Assembly (NCBI GenBank): GCA_023399095.1
Contig: JAEWQS010000163.1
Coordinates: 1 to 29,757 of the forward strand
Source: Bacillota bacterium
GTDB taxonomy: Bacteria; Bacillota; Clostridia; Christensenellales; SZUA-584
Reading direction: 5' to 3'
DNA length: 29,757 bases
Positions 1 to 6,817 of this stretch are shown here, in pieces. Under the pieces are notes generated by a model that searched no databases, was not told where the DNA came from, and was given only the letters and a program-made list of their open reading frames with translations. Each line of letters starts with the position of its first letter. Position 1 is the stretch's first letter. The position numbers and the translations under genes were made by a program.

Positions 1-50
1 ACCGCATTCTTCTTGAAATCCTCATCGTATTTCTTTCTGTATTCTCCCAT
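1..50 (-). CDS. IS3-family transposase orfA, N-terminal fragment (runs off the window)
   Basis: An ATG at 50 on the minus strand opens a frame whose first residues are MGEYRKKYDEDFKKNAV. This is the characteristic start of IS3/IS911-type OrfA, the helix-turn-helix subunit that binds the element's ends. A strong GGAGG lies 8 bases before the ATG. The frame is open to the window edge, so only about 16 codons are visible and it cannot be said whether the full element is intact. Confidence 0.75.
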   Translation of the reverse strand, partial: MGEYRKKYDEDFKKNA

Positions 51-127
51 AATTCCGCCTCCGATTTCTGAGCGTTCTTTCGCTCCTTCCATCTTAACAG
101 ATTGTCTAAAATTCTAACATGCTCCCA
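1..127 (-). mobile_element. 5' end of an IS3-family insertion sequence, cut by the window edge
   Basis: The segment holds the first 16 codons of an IS3-type orfA and, upstream of it, a candidate terminal inverted repeat at about 103-127. Read inward on the minus strand, that repeat starts TGGGAGCATG and ends TTTTAGACA. The IS3-type end at 29634 starts TGAAGTCAAC and ends TTTTTCGGACA, so the two share the TG start, the T-run and the GACAAT edge. The distance of about 53 bases from the repeat to orfA suits IS3 elements. The outer boundary is an inference and was not confirmed by a target duplication. Confidence 0.6.
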
Positions 128-198
128 TAATCCTATTGACTTTTTATATGTCAATAATTTAAGATTAAAATAGTCCCTAGATGCATTTCTATGGACGA

Positions 199-245
199 CT
201 TGTGACGGGGTTAACATTATTTATGGTGGATAATGTTAACCTTTT
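199..245. repeat. Stem-loop repeat, copy 1 (11-bp perfect inverted repeat)
   Basis: GGTTAACATTA at 209-219 is perfectly inverted at 231-241, with an 11-base loop TTTATGGTGGA. It is preceded by CTTGTGACGG and followed on the plus strand by CTTTTATTAT. A diverged copy lies at 1834-1883. The loop region is nearly repeated at 29600-29621. No protein is encoded. It could be a bidirectional terminator, a small repeat element or a remnant of an insertion-sequence end. Confidence 0.6.
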
Positions 246-329
246 ATTATGATAAAGAACCCCCCTGTAATTGCAAGGAAGTTCAAAAAGGCTTAGGCTA
301 TAGGGAAATTACTCCTTTTGCTATATTCT

Positions 330-497
330 GATGACAGTCTAGCCGCCGCAAATAAATATCATATCATTTTTGCACCGAAATGTTGGAGAAAGATAATATT
401 CAGAAAATTGAATTAGAATTGGGGAAATATTATGGGAGTTATGAATTGGAAGCAGGCCAACATAATTGAGACCGATCCGGACATGCTCATACGTTGA
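330..497 (+). pseudogene. IS200/IS605-type TnpA transposase remnant
   Basis: Three plus-strand frames together spell a decayed Y1 transposase. Frame one (330-413) reads DDSLAAANKYHIIFAPKCWRK, close to the conserved N-terminus of IS200 TnpA, including the KYHIIFAPK stretch. It ends at a TAG at 414. A shifted frame (418-441) gives IGEILWEL, and a third (459-494) gives NIIETDPDMLIR. Both match the following TnpA segments in order. The HUH histidine pair and the catalytic tyrosine part are missing, so it is inactive. It lies beyond the 3' end of the catabolic cluster. The family call rests on recalled IS200 sequences. Confidence 0.7.
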
Positions 498-576
498 AAC
501 ATACAGATATAATTTTGATTTTGTTCGTGATCCTATTCTCAGTCTTGCACAAGCTATATAAACAACTGTTCCTAGA

Positions 577-1695
577 CTATTGTGTAGGAGGGCTAAAGTA
601 TTCATCTTTCATTGTAGAAACAAATGCCCTGGTATTGTATTCAACCGTTTGCTGATATGTTGGTAATCCCTCTTTCGTTAACAGGAAATAGCCGGAATCA
701 ATAAAGAATGGTTTGTCTTCTTTATAGGTATATCCATCTTTTATTAGTTTAAGCGCATATACTCCAACATATCCCATTCCCCATGGATTCTGGGTCATTG
801 TACCGTACATGACACCTGCATCGATTGCGTTTAAGACATCTTGAGAATCATCAATACCGACAGCGACAACTCGGCGCTCATCTTTGTCCATCATCGTCTT
901 CGCTAAAACTTGAGCATTGACATAACCTGTACAAATAATACCGTTAACTTCGCTGATATACGAAGCAAACATTGTGCTGATCGCTTCTTCAGCAGGTTCG
1001 ATTGCGTCGGTATCCGCCAGTTCCTGATAAAGAACGAAGCCTTCATTTTCAGGTCGTGCCAAAACCTCCTGAATGGCTGCCTGCCGCCTCTTCGTGTTCG
1101 CATCTCCAAGTGAGCTGCAAAGATGTACAATATTGCCTTTTGTCAGTCCGTTCGCTTTAAGCTTATCGATCAGCTTCTGCGTCCCTAGCGCAACAGAAGC
1201 GCCCACATCTGTTGCAAAGCATAATACTGCATCGGAAGGCTCAGCAGGGGATCCGCCCAAAGCTATAACGGGGATACCGTTGCTAACCATGTCCGTAATC
1301 TGTACGTTACTTGCCACAGCATTCGAAGGAAACATGCCGATCCCTTTCGCTCCTTTTGCAATCACACCGTCAAGAACCTGATTCTGCTCTGTCTGGTCCC
1401 ATGCTTGCGGGCTGATGATGTATGGTTCGGGAATTCCAAGATCTTTGGCTGCCGCCTTAGCACCCGGTTCATAAGGATCGAAATATGGATGCGCACCACC
1501 ATAAACGATCGCAAATTGGTAATTCGCAGGATCGGCCACCTCACCTTCGTCTTCAACGAGTGCATTATCTTGTGTTTGAGACACCGGCTCTGCAGTCATC
1601 TCATCGTACGGCGCTTCTGTATCGTCCGGCAAACTGCAGGCGGCCATGGATAAAGTCAAAATCAATACCAAAACGAATATAGCGAGCCTATTCAT
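577..1695 (-). CDS. Sugar ABC transporter substrate-binding lipoprotein (tandem paralog 1)
   Basis: This is a periplasmic-binding-protein-like (RbsB-type, type 1) lipoprotein that would capture a sugar outside the membrane for the RbsABC-like importer encoded just upstream. A hydrophobic signal ends in the lipobox SMAAC with the lipidated Cys at residue 20. It is followed by an acidic, low-complexity linker and a binding domain of about 310 residues. The start is set at the ATG at 1695 because AAGGAG lies 8 bases before it; an in-frame GTG at 1704 is too close to that site. The protein (372 aa) is strikingly similar to the 379-aa protein at 1913, sharing blocks such as FAIVYGG, WDQTEQN, ADTD, EPAEEAIS, GYVNAQVLAKTM and FFIDSG, so it arose by tandem duplication. 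It is the last gene of the long minus-strand array. Ligand unknown. Confidence 0.9.
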   Translation of the reverse strand: MNRLAIFVLVLILTLSMAACSLPDDTEAPYDEMTAEPVSQTQDNALVEDEGEVADPANYQFAIVYGGAHPYFDPYEPGAKAAAKDLGIPEPYIISPQAWDQTEQNQVLDGVIAKGAKGIGMFPSNAVASNVQITDMVSNGIPVIALGGSPAEPSDAVLCFATDVGASVALGTQKLIDKLKANGLTKGNIVHLCSSLGDANTKRRQAAIQEVLARPENEGFVLYQELADTDAIEPAEEAISTMFASYISEVNGIICTGYVNAQVLAKTMMDKDERRVVAVGIDDSQDVLNAIDAGVMYGTMTQNPWGMGYVGVYALKLIKDGYTYKEDKPFFIDSGYFLLTKEGLPTYQQTVEYNTRAFVSTMKDEYFSPPTQ

Positions 1696-1801
1696 TTTTT
1701 GCACTCCTTATTTTCATCGGCTTTTATGTTTATCTTTATTATACGTATAAAAAGTCAGTTTCGCAAATGCATGATCTTAAACCAGTAAGAGAATCAATTT
1801 A

Positions 1802-1833
1802 ATAGCCCCAACAGAAAATTCTGTCGGGGCTAT
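1802..1833 (-). terminator. Strong hairpin between the two binding-protein genes, possible partial terminator
   Basis: ATAGCCCCAACAGAA at 1802-1816 pairs with 1819-1833 over 15 positions with a single G-U-type mismatch. Transcribed from the upstream lipoprotein gene (stop at 1913) it would be a very stable hairpin, but the following sequence is only moderately U-rich (ATTAAATTGATT). It may therefore protect the upstream mRNA 3' end or terminate only part of the transcripts before the second lipoprotein gene. Confidence 0.55.
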
Positions 1834-1883
1834 CTTGTGACGGAGTTTTACACTAATTGTTTGGTGTGTAATGTTAACCTTTT
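1834..1883. repeat. Stem-loop repeat, copy 2
   Basis: This copy shares CTTGTGACGG and TAATGTTAACCTTTT with the repeat at 199-245 and has a diverged middle. TTACAC at 1848-1853 is inverted as GTGTAA at 1866-1871, so the hairpin potential is kept although the left arm has changed. It sits directly downstream of the lipoprotein gene that stops at 1913. The function is unknown; it could be part of a termination or mRNA-stabilising region. Confidence 0.5.
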
Positions 1884-1912
1884 TATCTTATCAGATAAAA
1901 TTTTCATCTTAC

Positions 1913-3052
1913 TTATTTTGCCGGAGCATCAAAGTACTTATCAGCCATCGTTGAAACGAAGTCATGTGCCATTTGCTGCTGCGTATCTGAGTATGCCTCA
2001 AGTCCGTCCTGCTTCAAGAGGTTGAATCCCGAATCGATAAAGAACGGCGCATCCGGCTTCATGGTGTAGCCATCCGCAAATAATTTGAGCGCATATGTTC
2101 CGACATAACCCATTGCCCATGAGCTCTGTGTCATGGTTCCGAACATATAACCATTGCCGATCGCAGAGAGAACGTCCGAGGAATCGTCGATGCCGATTGC
2201 AACGATACCATCATTTGTTCCTCTTTCGTTCATCGTTTTAGCAAGAACCTGTGCATTCACATAGCCTGTGCAGACAATACCGTCTACATCTTCATAGTAA
2301 GAAGCATACATTGAAGAAATCGCTTCTTCAGCGGGTTCTGTCGCGTCTGTATCAGCCAATTCCCATTCAAGTGTGAATCCGGCATTTTCAGGTTTCGCCA
2401 AAACTTCATTTATGGCAGCCTGTCTCTTCTGGGTGTTCGTATCAGCCAAACCTGAGCACAGATGGAGCAATTTGCCTTCTGTTTTTCCCTGCGCTTTAAG
2501 CTCGTCAATAATCGCCTGTGTCGCAAAGGCCACAGAAGGTCCCACATCAGTTGCATAGCAGAAGCTTGCATCCGAAGGTGTCGCAGGAGATCCGCCCATT
2601 GTCACAACAGGGATACCCATGGCGACTAACTCGGAGATTTTTTCGTTTCCTGCAACCGCGTCTGATGTGAACATACCAATACCACCAACGCCGCCAGCTA
2701 CGAGACCGTCAATGATCGCGTTTTGCTCAGTCTGATCCCAGTTCTGCGGGCTGGTAACGTTCGGAATCGGTATCCCTAAGTCCAAAGCCGCTTGCTGCGC
2801 ACCAAATGCCCAAGGATCGAAGAAAGGATGAACACCGCCGTAAACGATCGCAAAGTTGTAGTTTGCGCCTTCTGTCGTGCCTGTTTCAACAACATCCTGC
2901 AAATCAACTTCAAGATCATTTGCTGTCTCCACTTTTGGGGTTGCCTCCGGGGAAGCGGCCGGTTCTTCAGAAGCCGGAGCCGCGGGAGCTCCACATGCTG
3001 CTAGACTTAACAGCATGCATGCAGCCAACACGAGTATAACCAGTTTTTTCAT
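1913..3052 (-). CDS. Sugar ABC transporter substrate-binding lipoprotein (tandem paralog 2)
   Basis: This RbsB-type lipoprotein is the likely principal binding protein of the importer whose ATPase gene lies 58 bases upstream. The signal sequence ends with LSLAAC, with the lipidated Cys at residue 20. An Ala/Pro/Glu-rich linker precedes a two-lobed binding domain (roughly residues 65-379). AAAGGA lies 8-9 bases upstream of the ATG. The length of 379 aa is somewhat long for the family because of the linker. A stem-loop at 3078-3095 in the leader may raise its mRNA level relative to the membrane components, a common arrangement for binding proteins. Compared with the paralog at 577, the ligand-lobe blocks are mostly conserved, but several aromatic and polar positions differ (for example WAFGAQQA against YEPGAKAA), so the ligand range may differ. 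Ligand not identifiable. Confidence 0.92.
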   Translation of the reverse strand: MKKLVILVLAACMLLSLAACGAPAAPASEEPAASPEATPKVETANDLEVDLQDVVETGTTEGANYNFAIVYGGVHPFFDPWAFGAQQAALDLGIPIPNVTSPQNWDQTEQNAIIDGLVAGGVGGIGMFTSDAVAGNEKISELVAMGIPVVTMGGSPATPSDASFCYATDVGPSVAFATQAIIDELKAQGKTEGKLLHLCSGLADTNTQKRQAAINEVLAKPENAGFTLEWELADTDATEPAEEAISSMYASYYEDVDGIVCTGYVNAQVLAKTMNERGTNDGIVAIGIDDSSDVLSAIGNGYMFGTMTQSSWAMGYVGTYALKLFADGYTMKPDAPFFIDSGFNLLKQDGLEAYSDTQQQMAHDFVSTMADKYFDAPAK

Positions 3053-3077
3053 TTTTTTATGTCCTTTCGTTTTTTTA

Positions 3078-3095
3078 TTAAGCCTTACGGCTTAA
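3078..3095 (-). promoter_or_regulatory. Stem-loop in the leader of the binding-protein gene
   Basis: TTAAGCC at 3078-3084 is perfectly inverted at 3089-3095 around a 4-base loop. It lies between the ATPase gene and the lipoprotein gene and is followed, in the sense of transcription, by an A-run rather than a U-run. It is therefore more likely an mRNA processing or stabilising hairpin than a terminator. Confidence 0.45.
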
Positions 3096-3110
3096 ACTTT
3101 ATTTAAAACC

Positions 3111-4637
3111 TTACGCCATAATCAGGTTCATTATTTTTTTACTCATATCTTCGTATACTTTGGTATTCTCAAGCTCTCCCATGATCTTTCCGTCTTTGAA
3201 AACGATGATACGATCCGATATCTGAACAATCTCCGGCATGTCTGACGAGATGCATATGACAGATTTATCGTTCTGTGTCAATCTGTACATAAGCTTGTGG
3301 ATCTCTGCCTTTGTCTTGATATCGATACCGACTGTCGGTTCATCAATAATCAAAATGTCTGGCTCGACGGCAAGCCCTTTGCCAAGGCTAACCTTTTGCT
3401 GGTTTCCACCGCTCAGATTCCGAACAAGTTGTTTTAAGTTCGGTGTTTTGATTTGCAGCTCGATCCTATAATTATCCGCGATCTCCTGTTCTCTTTTTAG
3501 GTTCAAGAATCCGAGAAACCCTTTGATCCTTTTCAAAATCGTGGATGTGATATTGATCTTAACATTATGATCCAAGAAAAGGCCTTCTTCTTTTCTGTTT
3601 TCACTGAGGTAACAAAGCTTATATTTATTCTGGGTTTGCGTGATATTTCTTGCTTTGACCTTCTTTCCGTTAATAATTTGTTCACCTTCGATTGCAGGAT
3701 CATAACCGATCAGTGTACGGGCAAACTCCGTTCGCCCGGCACCAACAAGCCCGTACCAACCAAGCAGCTCACCTTGTCTGAGCTGAAAGGATTTTGGTTT
3801 GGGTGAATCGACACTCCTCAAATTCTTTGCTTCCAGAACAATTCGTGAATTCTCAAAGTTCCTCATATCCAAAGATTGAAACTCTTCGGTTCGGCCGACC
3901 ATACGTGTAATGAGTTCGTCCCTCGTCATATCTTTCACAGGCGCAGAAATCTCGCTTGTTTCCATGGATAAAACGTTTTTACCGTCTCTCAAAACCGTAA
4001 CAGTATCAGCCAGCGAAAAAACTTCCTCGATCTTATGTGAAACGAATATAAAAGATATACCTTTTTCTCGCAATTTCTTGATTAATTCGATCAGTATATT
4101 CGCTTCGTTGACCGAAATGGAAGCCGTAGGTTCATCAAGCAGTATGATCTTTGCATCCGATGAAAGCGCCTTCGCAATCTCGATCAGCTGCTTTTGGCCT
4201 GCGCTCAACGCTTCAACATTCTTGGTTGCCGCAACATCCAGCCCAACCATGTCGATGTATTCTTGCGCTGCCTTGTTTATCTCCCTTTGATGTATCCTCT
4301 TCATTATAGAATCGCTATAATGCTCGATCATGATATTTTCTGCAACACTGAATGTTGGGAATAGGTTTCTTTCCTGATGCACAACATTTATGCCTGCCGC
4401 GAAAGCATCTCTCGGGCTGCCAAAAGCCATTTCTTTGCCGTTCACGAAGATGCTGCCCTCGTTCTGTTTGTAAACACCTGTGATTATTTTGATCAATGTG
4501 CTTTTTCCCGCACCGTTTTCTCCCATCAGGGCGTGTATCTCACCCTTTTTTACGCAGAAATCAACATTGTCGAGAGCCCTTACACCCGGGAATATCTTCG
4601 TAATATTTCTAAGCTCTAAAATCATATCGCCTATCAT
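3111..4637 (-). CDS. Sugar ABC transporter ATP-binding protein, RbsA/MglA type, two nucleotide-binding domains
   Basis: This cytoplasmic ATPase (508 aa, the usual RbsA length) powers the sugar importer. The N-terminal domain is intact: Walker A GENGAGKST near residue 40, signature LSAGQKQ and Walker B ILLDEPTAS. The C-terminal domain has the family-typical weak Walker A GLVGAGRTE, a good signature LSGGNQQ and Walker B LIIDEPTVGID. The ATG at 4637 overlaps the stop of the upstream permease gene as ATGA, which suggests translational coupling. A second in-frame ATG at 4625, with AGG 4 bases before it, is an alternative start. Its partners are the permeases at 4634 and 5656 and the lipoproteins at 1913 and 577. 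A second, degenerate RbsA-like protein is encoded at 6818, so this one probably carries the ATP hydrolysis. Confidence 0.94.
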   Translation of the reverse strand: MIGDMILELRNITKIFPGVRALDNVDFCVKKGEIHALMGENGAGKSTLIKIITGVYKQNEGSIFVNGKEMAFGSPRDAFAAGINVVHQERNLFPTFSVAENIMIEHYSDSIMKRIHQREINKAAQEYIDMVGLDVAATKNVEALSAGQKQLIEIAKALSSDAKIILLDEPTASISVNEANILIELIKKLREKGISFIFVSHKIEEVFSLADTVTVLRDGKNVLSMETSEISAPVKDMTRDELITRMVGRTEEFQSLDMRNFENSRIVLEAKNLRSVDSPKPKSFQLRQGELLGWYGLVGAGRTEFARTLIGYDPAIEGEQIINGKKVKARNITQTQNKYKLCYLSENRKEEGLFLDHNVKINITSTILKRIKGFLGFLNLKREQEIADNYRIELQIKTPNLKQLVRNLSGGNQQKVSLGKGLAVEPDILIIDEPTVGIDIKTKAEIHKLMYRLTQNDKSVICISSDMPEIVQISDRIIVFKDGKIMGELENTKVYEDMSKKIMNLIMA

Positions 4638-5650
4638 AGTGCCGCACGCTCCATTCTTTCGCGATGCTCTTCTCTGAGCAATCTGATCCTATCCATCCCA
4701 ACCGCGATCAAAATAATAATTCCCTCTAACAGTTCGACAATGTACACATTGACTTGCAAATGGACCACGCCGTTAGAAACTATCGCAAGCAGCAGCCCGC
4801 CCAGAAACGCTCCCAACACGTCAACACGTCCACCTTCCATTCTTGTACCGCCTATCAGCGGTGCTGCGAATGAAAATAACATCCAATCTCCGCCGATATC
4901 TGAGCCTATCGATCCGAGCCTTGTGCTGAACAGTATACCTGCACATGCCGCGATGACGGCAGATAAAACGTGCTTTAGAAGCATGACCTTCTTGACGTTG
5001 ATACCGGATAATTCCGCTGCCTTTTGATTTGCGCCTATCGCCAGCACCTGACGCCCATAACTTGTATATTTGAACATGTACCAAAGCAAGACGGCGATCA
5101 CAATTGTTACAATGATCATAAACGGTAACCAGCCACCAATGTTGAATGTGCCGATCCAGTCGTATCCATCGGGCAGGTTATAAAATGGGTTCGCTTTTGT
5201 GATGGTGAGCGAAATACCGGTGAAAATGCTCATAGTTGCCAGTGTCGTCAGCCATGAGATCTCGCCCGTTTTGCCCAGCCTGGTAATTATAAAACCATTG
5301 AAAGCACCGCAGCACCCTCCGATCATCACCGCAATGACGATCGCGAAACCCCATGGAATTCCGGCTCTTTGTATCAAAGCACCGACGACAACTGCTGAGA
5401 GGCCGCCGATTGCGCCGATGGAGACATTCATTCCGCCACCTGCGATAACCACCATCTGAGCAAATCCCACTAGTATCGTCACACTGCATATGCGCGCAAT
5501 CGTAATAAAATTAATCTGTGAGAAGAATTTGCCGCTTTGCGATGTCAAGAAAATTGACAGCACGACGATAACCAATGCAATACCCATGGAGTTGGTAATT
5601 TTAAACCTATTATTTGCTTGTGCTTTTGTATTAGATTTTGTTTTTTGCAT
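4634..5650 (-). CDS. Sugar ABC transporter permease, RbsC/BPD_transp_2 family (1 of 3)
   Basis: This integral membrane permease (338 aa) is of the ribose/galactose type, with about ten hydrophobic segments after a short basic N-terminus. Family features include the glycine-rich AGGGMNVSIGAIGGL segment in the first third and the ATPase-contact region around YGRQVLAIGAN and AAELSGI. The start is placed at ATG 5650 because GGGAG stands 9 bases before it. The ATG at 5659 overlaps the stop of the preceding permease gene as ATGA but has the same GGGAG immediately against it, with no spacing. It is encoded between a second permease and the ATPase, so the two permeases probably form a heterodimeric channel. 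Transported sugar unknown. Confidence 0.92.
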   Translation of the reverse strand: MQKTKSNTKAQANNRFKITNSMGIALVIVVLSIFLTSQSGKFFSQINFITIARICSVTILVGFAQMVVIAGGGMNVSIGAIGGLSAVVVGALIQRAGIPWGFAIVIAVMIGGCCGAFNGFIITRLGKTGEISWLTTLATMSIFTGISLTITKANPFYNLPDGYDWIGTFNIGGWLPFMIIVTIVIAVLLWYMFKYTSYGRQVLAIGANQKAAELSGINVKKVMLLKHVLSAVIAACAGILFSTRLGSIGSDIGGDWMLFSFAAPLIGGTRMEGGRVDVLGAFLGGLLLAIVSNGVVHLQVNVYIVELLEGIIILIAVGMDRIRLLREEHRERMERAAL

Positions 5651-5655
5651 CTTGT

Positions 5656-6753
5656 TCATCTCCCGGTCTGAAGCTTCGCTTCTTGAGCTTCAATCAAAGT
5701 CTTGTCTTGTTTTTTGCTGAGTTCCTCTCTGCCTTTGTTCAGTATGAATGCCAGCAGCAAAATTGCACCGATAAATATCTGATGTGTGAACGCGTCCAGT
5801 TGTAACAGTGCCAAAACTGTAGTGATGACTGTCATAATTCCAGCGCCAATCATTGTTCCAACAATCGAAACTTTACCACCGCTCAAAAGAGTTCCCCCCA
5901 AAATCGGGGCAGCGAATGAATAGAGCAGCCAGTTGTCACCCACCGATGTCTGTGCTGAGCCAAGTTTTGAAATGGTCAGTACGCCAGCCAGTGCACAAAG
6001 TGCGCCGCTAAGGCCATGCGCGATTGCAATGTATTTTCTAGAGTTGATGCCGGCAAAATCCGCGGCTCTGGTGCTTACGCCCGTAGCAAGCATCTTTCTG
6101 CCCAGGATCGTCCTGTTGTATATGATCCACATCACAATCATCACACATATAACAAATATAAATATGATGGGAACCCCGTACGTTCCCTGCAGTCCTGCCT
6201 CTGGCGTGGAAGATGCGGGTAGGGTTATTGTGCTGATACCTTTAAACCCTGTCGGTAGATTTCTAAAGAACATATTCTGTGTGACTGCCATATTGATCCC
6301 GTGAAGAACACTTATCAAGGCAAGTGTGATAATAAAAGGGTTGATATTTGTTTTCACAATGATCCCGCCCTGCGCGATGCCGATGATAAAGCCAACAATT
6401 AAAGCTACTGCTATTCCCGCGACCCAAGGCATTGCGAGCCCTACTTCTGCTTGTGCATAGGTTTCAGCAGACATTGTGCCTGTAGCTGGCACATTGATCA
6501 TATAACCACATATCATCCCTGCCGCGCCGCCCATTGCGCCGACGGCCAGATTAAACTGTCCAACAGCCAGTGTCGCCATCTGCGCCATACCTACAATCGT
6601 AAATATTGCAATATCCTTTGAAATAGAAGTCAAACTAAACCCAAGCCGTTCCGGGGTTGATTTTGAAATGACGACTAACAGCAGAATGATAAATATTACA
6701 GATATGCTCGCCAAGTCATTTTTTACAAACTTAACTAATCCCTTCTTTACCAC
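5656..6753 (-). CDS. Sugar ABC transporter permease, RbsC/BPD_transp_2 family (2 of 3)
   Basis: This membrane permease (365 aa) is slightly longer than RbsC because of a polar loop near residues 90-110 and a charged C-terminal tail. The family segment AVGQFNLAVGAMGG and the coupling region LGRKMLATG with AADFAGI are clear. Translation starts at GTG 6753 with AGAGG 8 bases before it. It lies 64 bases downstream of the degenerate ATPase gene and ends in an overlap zone with the next permease, so the pair is presumably made together. Two different permeases with two different ATPases suggest an asymmetric importer, unlike the usual RbsAC2 arrangement. Confidence 0.92.
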   Translation of the reverse strand: MVKKGLVKFVKNDLASISVIFIILLLVVISKSTPERLGFSLTSISKDIAIFTIVGMAQMATLAVGQFNLAVGAMGGAAGMICGYMINVPATGTMSAETYAQAEVGLAMPWVAGIAVALIVGFIIGIAQGGIIVKTNINPFIITLALISVLHGINMAVTQNMFFRNLPTGFKGISTITLPASSTPEAGLQGTYGVPIIFIFVICVMIVMWIIYNRTILGRKMLATGVSTRAADFAGINSRKYIAIAHGLSGALCALAGVLTISKLGSAQTSVGDNWLLYSFAAPILGGTLLSGGKVSIVGTMIGAGIMTVITTVLALLQLDAFTHQIFIGAILLLAFILNKGREELSKKQDKTLIEAQEAKLQTGR

Positions 6754-6817
6754 TTAGAAAACCTCTTTTCTGTAAGAATTCTTATCTATCAGGGAATCTG
6801 CTGTTTTGGCCGATCCC

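Noticed and set aside
126..154. Promoter for the IS3 orfA at the left edge (TTGACA with 17-base spacer)
   Set aside because: The -35 is perfect but the -10 (ATTATG) is poor and overlaps the candidate IS terminal repeat, so it was not listed as a feature.
339..605. 88-codon minus-strand open frame left of the last lipoprotein gene
   Set aside because: It has no convincing ribosome site, overlaps the lipoprotein gene end and runs antisense to the IS200 TnpA remnant; the translation shows no recognisable motif.
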